From Duganella sp. BuS-21 (GTDB lineage: Bacteria > Pseudomonadota > Gammaproteobacteria > Burkholderiales > Burkholderiaceae_D): a stretch of DNA of 64,000 nt. The stretch is from contig CP097466.1 of assembly GCA_041874725.1 (NCBI GenBank), positions 248,001 to 312,000 on the forward strand. Direction: 5' to 3'. Of this stretch, positions 59,128 through 64,000 are shown one piece after another (positions within the stretch are counted from its first letter, which is position 1; every line of letters starts with the position of its first letter). The notes beneath the pieces were generated by a model. That model was not told where the DNA came from. It saw nothing but the letters and a program-made list of their open reading frames with translations, and searched no databases. The translations under genes and the position numbers were made by a program.

Positions 59128-60735
59128 ATGCCGCAGATCGAAAGCAAGCTCAACCCTCGTAGCGAGGACTTCAAGGCCAACGCCGCCGCCATGCAGGCCG
59201 TTGTCGATGATTTGCGCGACAAGATCGCCAAGATCGCCCTCGGCGGCGGCGAGGCGGCGTCCGCCAAGCACGTGGCGCGCGGAAAACTGCTGCCGCGCGA
59301 CCGCGTGCAGATGCTGCTCGATCCCGGCACGCCTTTCCTGGAACTGTCGCAAATGGCCGCCTACGGCATGTACGACGACGCCGCGCCGGCCGCCGGCATC
59401 ATCACCGGCATCGGCCGCGTGGCCGGCCAGGAGTGCGTGATCGTCTGTAACGACGCCACCGTCAAGGGCGGCACCTACTATCCAATGACGGTGAAGAAGC
59501 ACCTGCGGGCGCAGGAGATCGCCGACCAGAACAAGCTGCCCTGCGTCTACCTGGTCGATTCCGGCGGCGCCAACCTGCCGAACCAGGACGACGTGTTCCC
59601 TGACCGCGACCACTTCGGCCGCATCTTCTACAACCAGGCCAACCTGTCGGCCAAGGGCATTCCGCAGATCGCCGTGGTGATGGGTTCCTGCACCGCCGGC
59701 GGCGCCTACGTGCCGGCCATGAGCGACGAGTCCATCATCGTCAAGGAACAGGGCACCATTTTCCTGGGCGGCCCGCCGCTGGTGAAGGCCGCCACCGGCG
59801 AAGTGGTGACGGCGGAAGACCTGGGCGGCGGCGATGTGCATACGCGCCTTTCCGGCGTGGTCGACCATCTGGCGCAGAACGACCTGCACGCGCTGTCGCT
59901 GGCGCGCACCATCGTCTCGAATCTCAACCGCACCAAGCCGCAGCAGGGCGCCTTGCGCCAGGCCGTGGAACCGCTGCATCCGGCCAAGGAGCTGTATGGC
60001 GTGATCCCGGTCGATACCCGCAAGCCCTTCGATGTGCGCGAAGTGATCGCCCGCATCGTCGACGCCAGCGAGTTCGATGAATTCAAGGCGCGCTACGGCA
60101 CCACGCTGGTGTGCGGCTTCGCCCACATCTTCGGCATGAAAGTCGGCATCATCGCCAACAATGGCATCCTGTTCTCCGAGTCCGCGCTGAAGGGCACGCA
60201 CTTCATCGAGCTGTGCGCGCAGCGCAAGATCCCGCTGGTGTTCCTGCAAAATATCACCGGCTTCATGGTCGGCCGCAAATACGAAAACGAAGGCATCGCC
60301 CGCAACGGCGCCAAGATGGTAACGGCTGTCGCCACCGCCGCCGTGCCGAAGTTCACCGTCATCATAGGCGGCAGCTTCGGCGCCGGCAACTACGGCATGT
60401 GCGGCCGCGCCTTCTCGCCGCGCTTCATGTGGATGTGGCCTAACGCCCGCATTTCGGTGATGGGCGGCGACCAGGCGGCTAGCGTGCTGGCCACCGTCAA
60501 GCGCGATGGCATTGAAGGCAAGGGCGGTTCATGGTCGGCCGAAGAGGAAGCCGCGTTCAAGCAACCGATCAAGGAGCAGTACGAGCATCAGGGCCATCCC
60601 TACTATGCCACCGCGCGCCTGTGGGACGACGGCGTGATCGATCCGGCCGATACACGCATGGTGCTGGGCCTGGGCCTGTCCGCCGCGCTGAATGCGGAAA
60701 TCGAAGACACCAAGTTCGGCGTCTTCCGCATGTAA
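59128..60735 (+). CDS. liuB: Methylcrotonyl-CoA carboxylase carboxyltransferase (beta) subunit LiuB
   Basis: Transfers the carboxyl group from biotin to 3-methylcrotonyl-CoA in leucine degradation. The ATG at 59128 ([20 protein letters not shown]) has AAAGGA six bases upstream; a GTG at 59110 falls on the hairpin end and is rejected. The 535-aa crotonase-fold protein has [38 protein letters not shown] and [20 protein letters not shown]. The biotin-carrying alpha subunit (liuD) is not next to it. Confidence 0.95.
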   Translation: MPQIESKLNPRSEDFKANAAAMQAVVDDLRDKIAKIALGGGEAASAKHVARGKLLPRDRVQMLLDPGTPFLELSQMAAYGMYDDAAPAAGIITGIGRVAGQECVIVCNDATVKGGTYYPMTVKKHLRAQEIADQNKLPCVYLVDSGGANLPNQDDVFPDRDHFGRIFYNQANLSAKGIPQIAVVMGSCTAGGAYVPAMSDESIIVKEQGTIFLGGPPLVKAATGEVVTAEDLGGGDVHTRLSGVVDHLAQNDLHALSLARTIVSNLNRTKPQQGALRQAVEPLHPAKELYGVIPVDTRKPFDVREVIARIVDASEFDEFKARYGTTLVCGFAHIFGMKVGIIANNGILFSESALKGTHFIELCAQRKIPLVFLQNITGFMVGRKYENEGIARNGAKMVTAVATAAVPKFTVIIGGSFGAGNYGMCGRAFSPRFMWMWPNARISVMGGDQAASVLATVKRDGIEGKGGSWSAEEEAAFKQPIKEQYEHQGHPYYATARLWDDGVIDPADTRMVLGLGLSAALNAEIEDTKFGVFRM

Positions 60736-60741
60736 GGAGCA

Positions 60742-61542
60742 ATGATGACCTCCACCTTGACCTACACCACCCTCACCATCGAACGCGAAGGCCGCACCGC
60801 CACCGTCACGCTGAACCGTCCGGACGTGCGCAACGCCTTCAATGAAATCACCATCGCCGAAATTAAGCAGGCCTTCAGTGAACTCGGCGAAGATGCCGGC
60901 CTGCGCGCCATCGTGCTGGCGGCCAACGGCCCGGCGTTCTGCGCCGGCGCCGATTTGAACTGGATGAAAAAAATGGCGGGCTACACGCACGCCGAAAACC
61001 ATGCCGACGCTCTGCAACTGGCGGAGATGCTGCGCACGATCTACCTGTGTCCCAAGCCCGTGGTGGCCAAGGTGCAGGGCGATTGCTACGCCGGCGGCAT
61101 GGGCCTGGTGGCCGCGTGCGACATCATCGTCGCGGTCGAAGAGGCCAATTTCTGTTTGAGCGAAGTGAAGCTGGGACTGATCCCGGCCACCATTTCGCCA
61201 TATGTGATCAAGGCCATGGGCGAGAACGCCGCGCGCCGCTACTTTCTGACGGCCGAACGTTTCGGCGCGCAGGAAGCGCTGCGCATCGGCTTCGCGCACG
61301 AAGTGGTTTCCGCCGAGGCGCTCGACGTCAAGGTGGCGGAGATCGTCAAGGCGCTGGTCAACAACAGCCCGAACGCCGTGCAGCATGCCAAAGTGCTGGT
61401 GCGCGAGGTGGTCGGGCAAACCGTCAACGATGCGCTGCTGGCCGATACCGCCGAGCGCATCGCGCAAATCCGCGCCTCCGATCAGGGGCGCGAAGGCGTG
61501 GCGTCGTTTCTGGAGAAGCGCAAGCCCGCCTGGTTGAATTAA
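60742..61542 (+). CDS. liuC: Methylglutaconyl-CoA hydratase LiuC
   Basis: Enoyl-CoA hydratase family protein (266 aa) hydrating 3-methylglutaconyl-CoA to HMG-CoA, the step after liuB. TVTLNRPDVRNAFNE, the oxyanion segment FCAGADLNWMKKMAGY, and GDCYAGGMGLVAACDIIVAV are visible; LSEVKLGLIPATISPYVIKA is typical of this subgroup. It lies 6 bp after liuB. Two adjacent ATGs are possible starts. Confidence 0.92.
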   Translation: MMTSTLTYTTLTIEREGRTATVTLNRPDVRNAFNEITIAEIKQAFSELGEDAGLRAIVLAANGPAFCAGADLNWMKKMAGYTHAENHADALQLAEMLRTIYLCPKPVVAKVQGDCYAGGMGLVAACDIIVAVEEANFCLSEVKLGLIPATISPYVIKAMGENAARRYFLTAERFGAQEALRIGFAHEVVSAEALDVKVAEIVKALVNNSPNAVQHAKVLVREVVGQTVNDALLADTAERIAQIRASDQGREGVASFLEKRKPAWLN

Positions 61543-61552
61543 TGGAGCAGTT

Positions 61553-62881
61553 TTGGAATTGAACAAACAAAGCGACTGGGTAGCACGCAGCTTGCGCAGC
61601 GTATGGCATCCGTGCACCCAGATGCAGCATCATGAAACCGTACCTTTGATCCCGGTCAGCCGGGGCAAGGGCGCGTGGCTGTACGACCATGAAGGCCGTC
61701 GCTACCTCGACGCCATCAGCTCGTGGTGGGTGAACCTGTTCGGCCATGCCAACCCGCGCATCAACGCGGCGCTGAAAGACCAGTTGGATACGCTGGAACA
61801 CGCCATGCTCGCCGGCTTTACGCACGAGCCGGTGATTGAACTGTCCGAAAAACTGTCGGCGCTGACCGGCCATGTGCTGGGCCACAGCTTCTACGCCAGC
61901 GACGGCGCCTCCGCCGTAGAAATCGCGCTCAAGATGAGCTTCCACTCGTGGCGCAACAACGGCCACGCGGACAAGCAGGAATTCGTCTGCCTCAAGGGCA
62001 GCTACCACGGCGAGACCATCGGCGCGCTGGCCGTGACCGATGTGGCGCTGTTCAAGGACGCCTACGGCCCGCTGCTGCGCGCCTCGCAGACCGTGATGTC
62101 GCCCGATGCGCGCCAGGCCGCCGAAGGCGAAACCGCGCAGGACGTGGCACGCCGCGCCGCCGCCGATGTCGAGCGCCTGTTCAACCAACGCGCCGACCAG
62201 ATCGCCGCCATCATCATCGAGCCGCTGGTGCAATGCGCCACCGGCATGGCGATGCACGATCCGCTCTACCTGCAACTGGTGCGCGCCCTGTGCGACCAGC
62301 ACCATGTGCACCTGATCCTCGACGAAATCGCCGTCGGCTGCGGCCGCACCGGCACCTTCTTCGCCTGCGAACAAGCCGCCGTGTGGCCCGACTTCCTGTG
62401 CCTGTCCAAGGGCATCAGCGGCGGCTACCTGCCGCTGTCGCTGGTGATGACGCGCGATGACATCTACCAGGCCTTCTACAGCAACGATGTGACGCGAGGC
62501 TTCCTGCACTCGCACTCGTACACCGGCAATCCGCTGGCCTGCCGCGCCGCCCTGGCGACGCTGCAGATCTTCGAAGAAGACGATGTACTGAACGCCAACC
62601 GCGTGAAGGCCGAACGCCTGACCAAGGCGCTGCAACCGTTGGCGCGGCACCAGCAGGTGCGCAACTTCCGCCAGCGCGGCATGATCTGGGCCTTCGACGC
62701 CATCGACGCGCCGAAGGACTTTTCGCGCCGCTTCTTCGCCATCGCCACCGAGCATGAGCTGCTGATGCGTCCCATCGGCGCCACCGTCTACATGATGCCG
62801 CCGTACATCCTCAGCGATGAGGAAATCGACGGCCTGGCCGCCAACACGCTGGCCGTGTTCGACAAAGTGATGGCGGGCTGA
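61553..62881 (+). CDS. bioA: Adenosylmethionine-8-amino-7-oxononanoate aminotransferase BioA
   Basis: Biotin synthesis enzyme making DAPA from KAPA with SAM as amino donor. From a TTG at 61553 (GGAG five bases upstream; no nearby ATG) it is 442 aa. WHPCTQM is the substrate motif, [10 protein letters not shown] and [15 protein letters not shown] bind PLP/substrate, [14 protein letters not shown] has the cofactor Asp, and the Schiff-base Lys is in [14 protein letters not shown]. It follows liuC by 10 bp, placing biotin synthesis in the liuBC transcript. Confidence 0.95.
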   Translation: MELNKQSDWVARSLRSVWHPCTQMQHHETVPLIPVSRGKGAWLYDHEGRRYLDAISSWWVNLFGHANPRINAALKDQLDTLEHAMLAGFTHEPVIELSEKLSALTGHVLGHSFYASDGASAVEIALKMSFHSWRNNGHADKQEFVCLKGSYHGETIGALAVTDVALFKDAYGPLLRASQTVMSPDARQAAEGETAQDVARRAAADVERLFNQRADQIAAIIIEPLVQCATGMAMHDPLYLQLVRALCDQHHVHLILDEIAVGCGRTGTFFACEQAAVWPDFLCLSKGISGGYLPLSLVMTRDDIYQAFYSNDVTRGFLHSHSYTGNPLACRAALATLQIFEEDDVLNANRVKAERLTKALQPLARHQQVRNFRQRGMIWAFDAIDAPKDFSRRFFAIATEHELLMRPIGATVYMMPPYILSDEEIDGLAANTLAVFDKVMAG

Positions 62882-62883
62882 CC

Positions 62884-64000
62884 ATGGACCTGATCAAAAA
62901 ACTCCAGCAACAGCTGCAAGCGCTGGACGACAAACAGCTGATCCGCAAACGCCGCACGGTCGATTCGCCCTGCGGTCCTCGCGTGAGCGTAGAAGGCCGC
63001 GAACTGCTGGCCTTCTGCAGCAACGACTATCTGGGCCTGGCCAACCACCGCAAGATCAAGCTCGCGCTGCAGGAAGGCGCGGCAATCTACGGCGTCGGCA
63101 GCGGCGCCTCGCACCTGATCAGCGGCCACGTGCGCGCGCACGCCATGCTGGAAGAACGCCTGGCGGAATTCGTCGGCGCCCATCTGGAAGCGCCGCGCGC
63201 CATCAGCTTCAGCACCGGCTACATGGCCAACCTGGCCGTCATTACCGGCCTGGCCGCCGGCGACAAGGAAGCCGAGATCTTCTCGGAAGAGCTGAACCAC
63301 GCCTCACTGATCGACGGCGTACGCCTGGCCCGCGTGAAAGCGCACATCTACCCGCACGCCGATCTGGAAGCACTGGCCAAGCTGCTGGCCGGCAGCCAGG
63401 CCGCCACCAAGATCGTCGTCACCGACAGCGTCTTCAGCATGGACGGCAACCTGGCGCCGTTGCCGCAACTGCTGGCACTGTGCGAACAGCACAACGCCTG
63501 GCTGGTGGTGGACGACGCCCACGGCTTCGGCACGCTGGGCGAAAAAGGTCACGGCGCGCTGGAGCACTTCAGCCTGCGCTCGCCGTATCTGGTCTACATG
63601 GGCACTCTCGGCAAGGCGGCCGGCGTGGCCGGCGCGTTCGTCGCCGCGCATGAAGCGGTGATCGAAACGCTGATCCAGAAATCGCGTCCCTACATCTTCA
63701 CCACCGCCGCGCCGCCGGCCATGGCCCACGCCCTGCTGACCAGCCTCGATCTGCTGGAAGGCGATGAAGGCGCCACACGGCGCGCACACTTGCAGACATT
63801 GGTGGCACAATTGGACGACGGCCTGCGGCTGGAACGCTGGCGACGCCTGCCCTCGACGACTGCGATCCAGCCTGTCGTGATCGGCGATAATGCCGAAACC
63901 ATGCGCGCCGGCGCCGCCCTCTACCAGCAGGGCCTGTGGGTCGGCGCCATCCGCCCGCCCACCGTGGCGCCGGGAACCGCGCGCTTGCGCGTCACGCTGT
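62884..64000 (+). CDS. bioF: 8-amino-7-oxononanoate synthase BioF (3' end outside window)
   Basis: PLP enzyme condensing pimeloyl-thioester and alanine to KAPA, the substrate of BioA. The visible 372 residues begin [20 protein letters not shown], with [47 protein letters not shown] and the Schiff-base Lys in [13 protein letters not shown]. It starts 2 bp after bioA. Only about 10-20 C-terminal residues should be missing. Confidence 0.95.
   Translation, partial: MDLIKKLQQQLQALDDKQLIRKRRTVDSPCGPRVSVEGRELLAFCSNDYLGLANHRKIKLALQEGAAIYGVGSGASHLISGHVRAHAMLEERLAEFVGAHLEAPRAISFSTGYMANLAVITGLAAGDKEAEIFSEELNHASLIDGVRLARVKAHIYPHADLEALAKLLAGSQAATKIVVTDSVFSMDGNLAPLPQLLALCEQHNAWLVVDDAHGFGTLGEKGHGALEHFSLRSPYLVYMGTLGKAAGVAGAFVAAHEAVIETLIQKSRPYIFTTAAPPAMAHALLTSLDLLEGDEGATRRAHLQTLVAQLDDGLRLERWRRLPSTTAIQPVVIGDNAETMRAGAALYQQGLWVGAIRPPTVAPGTARLRVTL

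Overview
The window is GC-rich, gene-dense chromosome from a betaproteobacterium, most likely Oxalobacteraceae (Massilia/Duganella/Janthinobacterium type). This is inferred from the chained order mlaFEDACB - ABC exporter - bolA-like - murA - hisGDCBHAFIE - hinT - tatAB, from the short HisZ-dependent type HisG, and from the protein flavour; no database search was possible. No rRNA, tRNA, CRISPR array or prophage was seen.

Layout. 1-16 kb (minus strand): tatB (cut by the window edge), tatA, hinT, the histidine operon with a DNA methyltransferase embedded between hisD and hisC, murA, ibaG/bolA, an ABC-2 exporter pair and the complete phospholipid-transport operon mlaFEDACB. 16-23 kb: gltD/gltB glutamate synthase, then a REP-associated tyrosine transposase (RAYT) with inverted flanking motifs. 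23.5-31 kb: a soluble histidine kinase, an OmpR-type regulator and a SNF2-type ATPase, then tex. 31-34 kb: a PadR/DUF2812 pair, grxD, ubiX and an XRE regulator. 34-41 kb: the MerR regulator liuR diverts into an acyl-CoA operon (liuA, aceK, thiolase, SDR, acyl-CoA dehydrogenase), followed by a GIY-YIG gene nested inside a REP doublet. 41-45 kb: a flavin reductase that has lost its N-terminus, yihY and a peptide-type binding protein whose signal-peptide region is encoded by a REP unit.

45.8-58.4 kb is the most distinctive part, a cell-wall turnover and beta-lactam response block. A SpmA-SpmB fusion overlaps dacB (PBP4). After an aldo/keto reductase comes a BlaR1-like M56 protease fused to a class D (OXA) domain in which the SxxK lysine is Asn, then a class C beta-lactamase (ampC). 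Both lie behind a promoter with a perfect palindrome in its spacer. Converging on them is a seven-gene minus-strand operon: GntR/UTRA regulator, murQ, AmpG-like permease, DigH-like GHL10 lipoprotein, BadF-type sugar kinase, AmiD-like lipoprotein amidase and a VanX/DdpX dipeptidase. Together these could cut, import and salvage peptidoglycan fragments and D-Ala-D-Ala while sensing and destroying beta-lactams.

58.5-64 kb: a YchJ-like gene carries an internal LiuR-type operator; then a near-perfect 81-bp hairpin element, liuB, liuC and, instead of liuD, bioA and bioF (cut by the window end). Matching LiuR-type sites upstream of liuR, liuA and liuB suggest one leucine-catabolism regulon split over two loci, with biotin synthesis attached to the biotin-dependent carboxylase. 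Two palindromic repeat families (CCCGCGCAAGCGGG type and GGGGTCGGACCCC type) are scattered through the window. Several genes in the second half appear to start at TTG behind a well-spaced GGAG.
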